From the NCBI GenBank assembly GCA_038744785.1, contig JBCDLX010000005.1:124001-188000 (forward strand): DNA of 64,000 nt. The letters run 5' to 3'. Source of the DNA: Ovoidimarina sp038744785. Its GTDB lineage: Bacteria > Pseudomonadota > Alphaproteobacteria > Rhodobacterales > Rhodobacteraceae. This document shows positions 32,764-40,765 of this stretch, in pieces; the first letter of the stretch is position 1, and each line of letters opens with the position of its first letter. Under the pieces are notes generated by a model that did not search any database, was not told the origin of the DNA, and saw only the letters and a program-made list of their open reading frames with translations. The translations under genes and the position numbers were made by a program.

Positions 32764-34784
32764 TCTGCTGCCAACTTGCCGGGCTTGCGCGCGTCGGCCA
32801 TTGCGGAAAGGTCGGCCATTACTTCGGACGCGCGCAAAACGGGGTTTGTCAGGTAGTGTTTGTGAACCGCTGATCCAAATTCTCCGGTACCCAGATCCCC
32901 TTGCTCCAAGGGGCGCCAATCGTTTTCCGGGACCGTGTCGATCGCGGCGAGATGGGGCACCTCGGCCACCAATGCCTTGCGTAGGCCCGCAAGGCTATCC
33001 CACGGCTGGGTCGCACCAATCTCGGCTGATAAGGCACGTAGGATCGCCCAGTTCTCTTTTGCTTGGCCCGGCGCAAATCCGGCCCGCAGCGCAATTTGCG
33101 GGCGGCCCTCCGTATTGACGAATAAACCCTGCTCTTCGGTGTAGGAGGCGGCAGGAAGGATAATATCCGCGCGGTGTGCACCCCGGTCACCATGGCTGCC
33201 CTGATAGATCACCGTTGCGCCGCTCGGCATGTCGATCTCATCGACGCCCAACGCAAAGACCACTTCGGCTCCGTTCAAAGCCGCATCCAGCCCACCTTCG
33301 GTCACGCAGCCCGCATCCATTGCCCCCACCCGCGACGCTGCCGTGTGCAGGACCAAAAACTTCGATTCCGTGGCCTCTGCAAACGCCATCGCCTCTGCAA
33401 GCACCGCCGCGCCGTCTTGCCCAGTAAGGGCAGATTGGCCGACAATCACAAACGTGTCGCGCGACAGGGCATCCGAATGGTCGCCTTGATTGAGTTTGGT
33501 CAGACCTTCCCGTCCAGTTCCCAAATGGAAATAGTCGTATGTAAGGTCAACGGCTTGACCGACGACGCCGACTTTGGCGCCACGCGTCCAAGCCTTGCGG
33601 ATACGCGCGTTCAGTACAGGAGCCTCTAGCCTTGGATTGGTGCCGATCAGCATGATCGCGCCAGCAGTCTCTATATCTTCAATGGTACCGGTGCCAACAT
33701 AGCCCGACCGGTTTCCAGCGGGCAGTCTTGCCCCGTCGGTCCGGCATTCGACCGCGCCGCCCAGACCCTCGACCATCTGTTTCAGCGCGAACGCAGCCTC
33801 GACCGGTGCCAGATCGCCGACGAGCCCCGCCACCTTGGACGCCCCGGTCAGCGCCGAGGCAGCCGCCGAAAGCGCCTCTGGCCAGGTGGCCGGACGCAGC
33901 TTACCATGCTCGCGAATATAAGGCTTATCAAGACGTTGGCGGCGCAACCCGTCCCAAACATAGCGCGACCGGTCGGCAAGCCACTCCTCGTTTACCCCAT
34001 CGTGGTTACGGGGCAAGATGCGCATCACCTCGCGCCCCTTAGTGTCGACCCGAATGTTTGATCCAAGCGCGTCCATCACGTCGATGGTTTCGGTTTTCGT
34101 CAGTTCCCATGGCCGTGCCGTAAAGGCATAAGGCTTCGATGTCAGCGCGCCCACGGGGCAGAGATCGACGATGTTGCCCTGCATTTCGGAATCGAGCGTT
34201 TGGCCAAGATAGCTGGTGATTTCCGCGTCTTCGCCCCGGCCGGTTTGACCAAGCTCCGGCATACCCGCAACCTCGGTTATGAACCTAACACAGCGGGTGC
34301 ACGAGATGCAGCGGGTCATCGCCGTGCCCACAAGTGGACCGAGATCCATGTTGTCGACTGCACGCTTCGGCTCGCGGAAACGCGAGAAGTCGACCCCATA
34401 AGCCATGGCCTGATCTTGCAGATCGCACTCACCCCCCTGATCGCAGATCGGACAATCGAGCGGATGGTTGATCAGAAGAAACTCCATCACACCCTCGCGG
34501 GCCTTTTTGACCATGGGAGAGTTCGTTTTGATCACGGGCGGTTGGTTATCCGGGCCAGGTCGGAGATCACGCACCTGCATCGCGCAAGAGGCCGCTGGTT
34601 TTGGCGGACCACCGACAACCTCAACCAGACACATCCGACAGTTTCCTGCAATGGACAGACGCTCATGGTAGCAGAAGCGCGGAATTTCGACGCCTGCCTG
34701 CTCGCAGGCCTGAATCAGCGTCAATGCTGGATCGACTTCGATGCTCTGATCGTCGATCACGATGGTCCTTAAATCACTCATCAT
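32760..34784 (-). CDS. nuoG: NADH-quinone oxidoreductase subunit G
   Basis: 674 residues, typical of the alphaproteobacterial and mitochondrial 75-kDa form. The N-terminal 2Fe-2S domain (CYHERLSIAGNCRMC ... CAM), the His-Cys3 motif near CPICDQGGECDLQD, and 4Fe-4S ligands CISCTRC and CPVGAL are present, followed by a molybdopterin-oxidoreductase-like domain without an active cofactor site. A 100-bp gap separates it from the DUF5333 gene; its stop overlaps a lipoprotein start. Confidence 0.97.
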   Translation of the reverse strand: MMSDLRTIVIDDQSIEVDPALTLIQACEQAGVEIPRFCYHERLSIAGNCRMCLVEVVGGPPKPAASCAMQVRDLRPGPDNQPPVIKTNSPMVKKAREGVMEFLLINHPLDCPICDQGGECDLQDQAMAYGVDFSRFREPKRAVDNMDLGPLVGTAMTRCISCTRCVRFITEVAGMPELGQTGRGEDAEITSYLGQTLDSEMQGNIVDLCPVGALTSKPYAFTARPWELTKTETIDVMDALGSNIRVDTKGREVMRILPRNHDGVNEEWLADRSRYVWDGLRRQRLDKPYIREHGKLRPATWPEALSAAASALTGASKVAGLVGDLAPVEAAFALKQMVEGLGGAVECRTDGARLPAGNRSGYVGTGTIEDIETAGAIMLIGTNPRLEAPVLNARIRKAWTRGAKVGVVGQAVDLTYDYFHLGTGREGLTKLNQGDHSDALSRDTFVIVGQSALTGQDGAAVLAEAMAFAEATESKFLVLHTAASRVGAMDAGCVTEGGLDAALNGAEVVFALGVDEIDMPSGATVIYQGSHGDRGAHRADIILPAASYTEEQGLFVNTEGRPQIALRAGFAPGQAKENWAILRALSAEIGATQPWDSLAGLRKALVAEVPHLAAIDTVPENDWRPLEQGDLGTGEFGSAVHKHYLTNPVLRASEVMADLSAMADARKPGKLAAE

Positions 34785-34885
34785 AGCATCCCGTGCTTCG
34801 CATCAATCCGACCGCCTAGGCCCTGTCCTATCAAGGGTATTCGGGCAACCCAAGGGGACAAGATCGCCCACCCAAGCAGCCGACG

Positions 34886-35557
34886 TCAGCCATCTGTTCC
34901 GGAGTCTGCCGGAGGCAGAGGTTCGTTGGAAATTCCGCCCGAAAGGCCCTGGGCGCCAAGCCCGATCCCAGAATCCGGAGACGCCAGCCCGCCCGCACCG
35001 GTCCCCGCCGTCTCCGGAGAGCTAAGAGCGCCGGTTCCAGTACCGCCGATGGCCGTCAACGCGTCTGCCGCGATCGCTTCCGGTGCGTTTGAAGAATACG
35101 CCAAGCCCGGAAGATCCGAAAGGTATGCCCCGATCCTTGAGCCTCCCGCGATCTGTCCCCGTGCGACAGAGCAGTTGGATTCCGGGTCAGAGAAACGAAT
35201 ACCGGTTTGATTGGTGAATGCGTCGACGTCCCCGGCAAGCCGCGTCTGGCTGACCGCGTCAAGACGCGCACGGACATCATCTTCCGACAGGCCTGATGCC
35301 GCAACGACCCCGCGCACCTGCGCCTCACCATTGGAGATGGCACCTTCGTTAACGGATATCTCGGCGCACGCACTTGCAAGCCTTCGGGCAATTGTGGCTG
35401 CGAAATTGTGCTCGTAAAGCAGGTTGATCGCACGCGCCGGTTCGACTGTCGGCACCGGCGGAAGGGGTGCAACATTGGTCTGAACCGGTCCTCTCGCCGG
35501 AACACAGGCCGCGACCGCGCTTGACAGCAAGAGTGCACAAACAACCCCACGCTTCAT
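34886..35557 (-). CDS. DUF5333-like lipoprotein with Gly/Ser-rich tail
   Basis: 223 residues from ATG 35557. The signal MKRGVVCALLLSSAVAACVP ends in a lipobox-like AVAAC. Residues about 45-150 resemble DUF5333, a small Rhodobacterales domain usually encoded in the nuo cluster (SACAEISVNEGAI, LSEDDVRARLD, DPESNCSVARGQIAGGSRIG with two conserved Cys). The C-terminal 70 residues are low-complexity Gly/Ala/Ser, longer than usual. It lies 61 bp after another lipoprotein gene. Confidence 0.7.
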   Translation of the reverse strand: MKRGVVCALLLSSAVAACVPARGPVQTNVAPLPPVPTVEPARAINLLYEHNFAATIARRLASACAEISVNEGAISNGEAQVRGVVAASGLSEDDVRARLDAVSQTRLAGDVDAFTNQTGIRFSDPESNCSVARGQIAGGSRIGAYLSDLPGLAYSSNAPEAIAADALTAIGGTGTGALSSPETAGTGAGGLASPDSGIGLGAQGLSGGISNEPLPPADSGTDG

Positions 35558-35618
35558 CGTAGGTCCCCCTTCGCTTTTCCGGCCATATGCATTCGGTTCG
35601 ATGCGTTTGCACATCGGC

Positions 35619-35969
35619 TCAGGCCCGCCCGCTGCATCTGCCACGCACCACCAGATCCCCATCGGCCGTCCGGACCGCAGCCCACTCGGTCCCCGACGGG
35701 TCGAGTTGCCAATCAATATCACTCAATCCGACACGCCGCAGACAATGCCGCGTCGCCGGAAAACGCGCGCTTTCGCGCACTGCGTCAAGCGATGCACCCT
35801 GCGCCCGCACCGTTACAGTAAAGTCGCGCTTGTCATCGCCGGTCTGGATCCGGGCGCGATAGGGCAAGCCATCAACATTATTGCCCCCAGATCCACCGAA
35901 CCATCCGCGCACGGTCGCACAGCCTTGCAGCAGGATGGCCGACAAGAGGAGAGCAACTACAGTGCGCAT
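35619..35969 (-). CDS. Small lipoprotein in the nuo operon
   Basis: 116 residues from ATG 35969. MRTVVALLLSAILLQGCATV has a clear lipobox (LLQGC, Cys17). The mature domain reads DGLPYRARIQTGDDKRDFTV, VRESARFPATRHCLRRVG and VVRGRCSGRA, with two further Cys that could form a disulfide. No family was recognised. It follows the DUF3291 pair by 8 nt and precedes the DUF5333 gene. Confidence 0.75.
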   Translation of the reverse strand: MRTVVALLLSAILLQGCATVRGWFGGSGGNNVDGLPYRARIQTGDDKRDFTVTVRAQGASLDAVRESARFPATRHCLRRVGLSDIDWQLDPSGTEWAAVRTADGDLVVRGRCSGRA

Positions 35970-35977
35970 CGATTTTC

Positions 35978-36469
35978 TTACTCCGCGGCCAAGTTTGTGC
36001 ACGTGCGAGTCTTATGAAGCCGCGCCTCGGACAACCAGTCCCAACCAAAGGCGTCTGCTGTATCGCCCCGCGATTTTCGCAATTCAAGACGCTCGAGAGC
36101 TTCGTCCAGCGTGGGATTGTGGCCTTCGGGAACCCACCACATGACGAAATGCATCTGTCCCAGCACTTCGAACCACTCTTGGCGCCGCTCATAGAACTGC
36201 CGGTGGACGGTGTTCCAAACGAATTGTTCTAAGGTTTCGACAGTTTCCCAAACCGTCAGGTTCGCGACAAAGCGCGGATCGCCACCGATTTTGGCTTCGG
36301 TATTGCCCGTTCCCGGTTCGCCAGAGCCTTCCATCATCCAGACAAAGCCCGGCATACGCTTGCCCATGCCGTTGATCCGGTCGAGGGCAGCCATAAACTC
36401 GCTAACCCGCGGGTCATCAGTATCGGCAACGAGCCGGCCGATGTTCAGTTCTGCGAGATGTTTTTTCAT
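35978..36469 (-). CDS. DUF3291 domain protein (copy 2)
   Basis: 163 residues. HLAELNIGRLVADTDDPRVS, PGFVWMMEG, LTVWETVETLEQFVWNTVH and MWWVPEGHNPTLDEALERLE match DUF3291, a dimeric alpha-beta barrel relative of monooxygenase-like proteins. It is homologous to the gene immediately upstream (36466-36927), with a 4-nt overlap, so this is a tandem duplication within the nuo operon. Function unknown. Confidence 0.87.
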   Translation of the reverse strand: MKKHLAELNIGRLVADTDDPRVSEFMAALDRINGMGKRMPGFVWMMEGSGEPGTGNTEAKIGGDPRFVANLTVWETVETLEQFVWNTVHRQFYERRQEWFEVLGQMHFVMWWVPEGHNPTLDEALERLELRKSRGDTADAFGWDWLSEARLHKTRTCTNLAAE

Positions 36470-36927
36470 GCGGCCGATCTCCTTGACCGAGCATATCCAA
36501 AGTCAAAGGCGGCATCCGTAGGGCCAAGTTCACGAAGATGGGCGCGGCGCTCCATGGCCTCGCTCAGACCGGGGCGATGACCCGCAGGGATATCCCATAG
36601 CACATAACGTGGCCGATCTTGCGGCGCGAACCATTCGGCTCTTCGACCGAAGAACGTTCCGTGCATCTTTCCGTACGTGAACGCTTGAAGCGTTTCAGCA
36701 GAGGTCCAGACCGACAATGTGGACGCAACCCTTTCAGGAGGACCGATGTCGGACATGTCCTGCTGCGCGGTTTCCATATCATGATCGCCAAGGCGCCAAA
36801 CAAATCCGGGGCTTTCCGAAGCCGCCGTGTTCACGGCGTCCAGCGCCGCGACAAACGGCGCAACTGCGGGATCGTCCCAATCCGCGCGCAGCACACCCCA
36901 ATTGAAATGAGCCAAGTGCACAATCAC
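36466..36927 (-). CDS. DUF3291 domain protein (copy 1)
   Basis: 153 residues from a GTG at 36927 that overlaps the nuoF stop as GTGA. HLAHFNWGVLRADWDDPAVA, PGFVWRLGDHD, LSVWTSAETLQAFTYGKMH and LWDIPAGHRPGLSEAMERRA are the DUF3291 landmarks. It is clearly related to the next gene but diverged. Coupling to nuoF suggests stoichiometric synthesis with the NADH-oxidising module; no catalytic residue pattern is obvious. Confidence 0.87.
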   Translation of the reverse strand: MIVHLAHFNWGVLRADWDDPAVAPFVAALDAVNTAASESPGFVWRLGDHDMETAQQDMSDIGPPERVASTLSVWTSAETLQAFTYGKMHGTFFGRRAEWFAPQDRPRYVLWDIPAGHRPGLSEAMERRAHLRELGPTDAAFDFGYARSRRSAA

Positions 36928-38219
36928 TCTGCCGCCACCGCCGTCATTTTGACTGATCGCTTTGCCGCGATACGGTCTTCGATTTCGTCGCGAAAGTTCC
37001 GGATCAGCCCCTGAATCGGCCAGGCCGCAGCATCGCCCAGTGCACAGATCGTATGGCCTTCGACCTGCTTAGTGACGTCCAGCAACATGTCGATTTCCTC
37101 GACATCTGCCTCGCCCTTTACCAGACGTTCCATGACTCGCATCATCCAGCCCGTACCCTCACGGCACGGCGTACACTGGCCGCAGCTTTCGTGTTTGTAG
37201 AACTTCGAAAGCCGCCAGATTGCCTTGATGATATCGGTCGAATGATCCATCACGATGACCGCCGCCGTACCGAGACCCGAACGCTGCTCGCGCAGATAGT
37301 CGAAGTCCATAATCGCCTCGCGCATATTCTCGCCACGGATGCATGGCACGGACGAGCCCCCGGGGATAACGGCCTTAAGGTTGTCCCAGCCGCCCCGGAT
37401 ACCACCGCAATGCTTTTCGATTAGTTCCTCAAAGGTAATCGACATCGCCTCTTCGACAACGCAAGGGTTGTTGACATGGCCCGATACAGCAAACAGCTTG
37501 GTGCCTGCGTTGTTGGGTCGTCCGAAAGACGAAAACCAGTTGGCCCCTCGACGCAGAACTGTAGGCACTACGGCAATCGATTCGACATTGTTGACCGTGG
37601 TGGGGCAGCCGTACAGTCCAGCGCCCGCCGGAAACGGCGGTTTCATGCGCGGCATGCCCTTCCGGCCTTCCAAGCTTTCAAGCAGGGCGGTTTCTTCGCC
37701 GCAGATGTAGGCACCCGCACCATGATGCAGATAAAGATCAAAGTCCCATCCTGACCCGGCAGCGTTCTTGCCCAACAATCCTGAATCGTAAGCTTCGTCG
37801 ATGGCTGCCTGCAGTGCTTCCCGCTCCCGGATATACTCGCCACGAATGTAGATGTAGCTGGCATGTGCGCCCATCGCGAAACTTGCAATCAGACAGCCTT
37901 CGATCAGCGTGTGCGGATCGTGGCGCATAATTTCGCGATCTTTGCAGGTTCCGGGTTCGGATTCGTCGGCATTCACCACCAGGTACGACGGTCTGCCATC
38001 TGATTCCTTTGGCATAAACGACCACTTTAGCCCGGTAGGAAAGCCGGCTCCGCCGCGGCCCCGCAGGCCAGACTGCTTCATCTCTTCAACGATCCAGTCC
38101 CTGCCTTTTGCAATGATCGCCGCCGTGCCGTCCCAATGTCCACGCGCTTGAGCACCAGCGAGGGTGCGATCATGCATCCCGTAGATATTTGTGAAAATCC
38201 GGTCTTCGTCCTTGAGCAT
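36924..38219 (-). CDS. nuoF: NADH-quinone oxidoreductase subunit F
   Basis: 431 residues. The FMN/NADH site GRGGAGFPTGLKW (about residues 54-66), VNADESEPGTCKDREIM and the N3 4Fe-4S ligands CGQCTPCREG near residue 350 are present. NuoF oxidises NADH at the tip of the peripheral arm. It lies 15 nt after the DUF5337 gene and its stop overlaps the first DUF3291 gene. Confidence 0.98.
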   Translation of the reverse strand: MLKDEDRIFTNIYGMHDRTLAGAQARGHWDGTAAIIAKGRDWIVEEMKQSGLRGRGGAGFPTGLKWSFMPKESDGRPSYLVVNADESEPGTCKDREIMRHDPHTLIEGCLIASFAMGAHASYIYIRGEYIREREALQAAIDEAYDSGLLGKNAAGSGWDFDLYLHHGAGAYICGEETALLESLEGRKGMPRMKPPFPAGAGLYGCPTTVNNVESIAVVPTVLRRGANWFSSFGRPNNAGTKLFAVSGHVNNPCVVEEAMSITFEELIEKHCGGIRGGWDNLKAVIPGGSSVPCIRGENMREAIMDFDYLREQRSGLGTAAVIVMDHSTDIIKAIWRLSKFYKHESCGQCTPCREGTGWMMRVMERLVKGEADVEEIDMLLDVTKQVEGHTICALGDAAAWPIQGLIRNFRDEIEDRIAAKRSVKMTAVAAE

Positions 38220-38234
38220 GTACGAGCCTATCCG

Positions 38235-38459
38235 TCAGTCGTCGCGGCGCTTTCGCCACATCTGCCATGTCACGATGATGCACCAGAGAAAACCGCCAAG
38301 TGCAATGAGGTCAAAGAGCGCAAGCGTGCGTTGATCGAACCCCAAAGCCCGTCCTATGCCTTGGGCCACAATGTACAGCAGCGCCGTCCCTGCAATGACA
38401 AGCGCAATGGTACGCCCCTGACGCCCCTGATCGTTTCGGCCATCGTCGCCTTGGGGCAT
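38235..38459 (-). CDS. DUF5337 small membrane protein
   Basis: 74 residues with two hydrophobic segments (about 18-37 and 48-66) flanked by charged ends (MPQGDDGRNDQGRQGRTIAL ... QMWRKRRDD). This matches DUF5337, a short Rhodobacterales protein typically located beside nuoF. It may be an accessory membrane element of complex I, but no function is established. 15 nt upstream of nuoF. Confidence 0.78.
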   Translation of the reverse strand: MPQGDDGRNDQGRQGRTIALVIAGTALLYIVAQGIGRALGFDQRTLALFDLIALGGFLWCIIVTWQMWRKRRDD

Positions 38460-38541
38460 TCGTCCATCCTTATGCCCGTGTGCCGGTTATCACAAAGACC
38501 ATGCGCGCCTTTCGTGCGCCCGGTACGTCCTGCGGTCCCGG

Positions 38542-39093
38542 CTACCCGGCCAGCTCCTTGGCCTGCGCCACCCAACCGTCGCGGCTGACCCGGCCCTTGA
38601 ACCCTTCAAGGTTGTCGTCGACCCAAGCAACCTCCGCCTCGGTCCAGTTGGCGATCTGATCGTAGTGGTAAAAGCCCATCCGGTGCAGCATCGCTTCAAG
38701 CTTTGGGCCCACGCCCTTGATTTTCGTCAGATCGTCCGGCCCGCCTTCGCGTGCGGCTGCAAGCGTTGATGGCGCGGCCGCATCCACCTGGGCCGGCGCG
38801 GGCGCCGGATCAATCGGTGCCGGCGCTGGCTCTGGCACCGGCGCTGTTGTGGGTGCCGCTGCAGGTGCAGGCGCGGCGGTCGGGCCCCCGGCCGCAGTTG
38901 GCGGTTCCACCTTGTCATGAACACCACGAAACAGGACCATCCAGGCGACCGCACCAACCAGAATGCTGATAAAGAGCGCCGGAGAGAACGTGAATCCAAA
39001 GAGGACCATAAGGATAAGGAATGCCGCGAGCGCAATTCCACCTGCAATCACGCCGACAAGCAGCATGGAATCCTGAGTTTGACGTGCCATCAA
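38542..39093 (-). CDS. Membrane protein with C-terminal helix-hairpin-helix domain
   Basis: 183 residues: two N-terminal membrane segments (about residues 10-31 and 35-55), a Pro/Ala-rich linker (about 60-115), and a C-terminal domain starting DDLTKIKGVGPKLEAMLHRM with EGFKGRVSRDGWVAQAKEL. The last domain is clearly homologous to the C-terminal extension of the NuoE encoded just upstream. The linker suggests a tethered domain that reaches a partner. Starts at ATG 39093 or 39090. Function unknown. Confidence 0.75.
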   Translation of the reverse strand: MMARQTQDSMLLVGVIAGGIALAAFLILMVLFGFTFSPALFISILVGAVAWMVLFRGVHDKVEPPTAAGGPTAAPAPAAAPTTAPVPEPAPAPIDPAPAPAQVDAAAPSTLAAAREGGPDDLTKIKGVGPKLEAMLHRMGFYHYDQIANWTEAEVAWVDDNLEGFKGRVSRDGWVAQAKELAG

Positions 39094-39149
39094 TGACTTC
39101 TCCCTGACCGTGATCGATTGAACGATCCTTCGGGCATAGTCTTAGCGCG

Positions 39150-40151
39150 TCAATCCGCCCCTGTCTCTCCCCCATTGGAGAGGATTTTGGCTTGCTCGAT
39201 CCAGCCGTCGCGGTCGATCCGCCCCTTGAAGGACAATTTCTCGTCCATTGCAGCCACATCTTCCGGTCCCCAGGCCGCGATTTGCGCAAAACTCATCACA
39301 CCGGCGGCGTGGAGCTTCCTTTCAAGAGTTGGACCAACACCTTTGAGCTTTTTGAGATCATCCGCGACGCTCGTATCATTTGAATCAGCATCGGATGCGG
39401 GCGCTGCCGGTGCGGGCCGCTCCTCCCGGGCCGAAGTCGCTTCGCCCGACAGCCACGGGGTGACGAGCGACACCTCGGTCCCATCGATGCGCTTGATCGT
39501 GTCGGCGATCTCTACCGCCAGCGCGGCGGACGCGTTGTGCGTCGGCCTGCTGGCCTCGTATTCCGTCAGGGTTGTCAGGCCCGCGGCAGGTTCCGATGTG
39601 AAACGCCCGTTCTGCGGTCCTGGCACTGGCACGTTGCCATTGGACAGCTCTTCGATGATCTCGCCCAGCCGGTCAGCTGTTAGATCTTCGTAGTAATCCT
39701 TGCCGATCTGCGCCATCGGTGCGTTAGCACAGGCCCCAAGGCACTCGACTTCCTCCCAGCTGAACTTACCGTCCGCGCTAATCTCATGTGCGCGGCCAGC
39801 GATCTTGTCCCTACAGACCCCGATCAGATCTTCGGCCCCGCAGATCATGCAGGACGTAGTGCCGCAGACCTGGATATGCGCGACGGCTCCAACCGGCTGA
39901 AGCTGGAACATGAAGTAGAACGTCGCAACCTCTAGCGCCCGGATGTACGCCAGACCAAGCATCGCGGCGACGTGCTCGATCGCTGGGCGGGAAAGCCAGC
40001 CTTCCTGCTCTTGCGCGCGCCAAAGAAGCGGAATGATCGCGCTGGCCTGGCGGCCTTCGGGATATTTGGTGATCTGCGCCTCGGCCCAAGCCTGATTGGC
40101 CGGTGTAAACGCAAAACCGGCAGGCTGTTCAGGATGAAGACGACGCAACAT
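39150..40151 (-). CDS. nuoE: NADH-quinone oxidoreductase subunit E with HhH extension
   Basis: 333 residues; Paracoccus Nqo2 has about 240. The thioredoxin-like core has the 2Fe-2S (N1a) ligands in VCGTTSCMICGA and ECLGACANAP. After about residue 190 comes a linker, and residues about 265-328 carry DDLKKLKGVGPTLERKLHAA and LSFKGRIDRDGWIEQAKIL, a helix-hairpin-helix domain shared with the next gene. The ATG overlaps the upstream unknown gene by 1 nt (TAATG). Confidence 0.96.
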   Translation of the reverse strand: MLRRLHPEQPAGFAFTPANQAWAEAQITKYPEGRQASAIIPLLWRAQEQEGWLSRPAIEHVAAMLGLAYIRALEVATFYFMFQLQPVGAVAHIQVCGTTSCMICGAEDLIGVCRDKIAGRAHEISADGKFSWEEVECLGACANAPMAQIGKDYYEDLTADRLGEIIEELSNGNVPVPGPQNGRFTSEPAAGLTTLTEYEASRPTHNASAALAVEIADTIKRIDGTEVSLVTPWLSGEATSAREERPAPAAPASDADSNDTSVADDLKKLKGVGPTLERKLHAAGVMSFAQIAAWGPEDVAAMDEKLSFKGRIDRDGWIEQAKILSNGGETGAD

Positions 40152-40765
40152 TACTCAAGCACCTTTAGCTTCACATCAGGGGAGTACGGGGCGCCGAAGT
40201 CGGCTGGAATGAACGCGGGCGGCGTCGAAAACACAAAGAACCCAACCACTTGCCACGCCTCTCTGGGCGTTGCGCCTTCGTCTTCCAACTTCTGCCTTAG
40301 CTCGTTTCCGCTATAGCGACCGGGGTTTTCAAGCACCAGTTGAAAGACCCGTTCGTCAAGCTCTTGCCGACGTGAGAACTGAAGATCTTGCGTAAGATAG
40401 TTTCTTGCCACCGCCGGAACCAAGTAGTTGCCTTCCGTGTCGCGAACGATCGCCGCCTTCTCGGTCAATCCGATCAGGCCGCGCCGCACGGCATTTTCCT
40501 GCGCTGCACCGGTACCGACATCAGATGCAAGCCCGGACGAAAAGAAAGCCGACTGCACGCTTGAAACGATGTCGTCAAACGAGATTCCATGGACCCCGGC
40601 ACCGACAACTACCCGGTAAATCTCGGTCTCCTGCCAGGATCGATCCACGATGCTCTGCCGCAGCTGAACGTCTTTATAGTACGTGTAGGCAAAGCTTATG
40701 AACGCGACGAGGCCAGACAGCGCCGCAACCGCTTTCAGGCCATCATATATCTTCTGCGTGTTCAC
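40151..40765 (-). CDS. Membrane-anchored protein of unknown function between nuoD and nuoE
   Basis: 204 residues from a GTG at 40765 overlapping the nuoD stop as GTGA; the stop overlaps the nuoE start by 1 nt. One N-terminal membrane segment (about residues 11-28, LKAVAALSGLVAFISFAY) is followed by a soluble domain whose middle (SRRQELDERVFQLVLENPGR, YSGNELRQKLEDEGATPREA) looks like a winged helix. No family recognised. Both couplings suggest a real, cotranslated protein. Confidence 0.7.
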   Translation of the reverse strand: MNTQKIYDGLKAVAALSGLVAFISFAYTYYKDVQLRQSIVDRSWQETEIYRVVVGAGVHGISFDDIVSSVQSAFFSSGLASDVGTGAAQENAVRRGLIGLTEKAAIVRDTEGNYLVPAVARNYLTQDLQFSRRQELDERVFQLVLENPGRYSGNELRQKLEDEGATPREAWQVVGFFVFSTPPAFIPADFGAPYSPDVKLKVLE

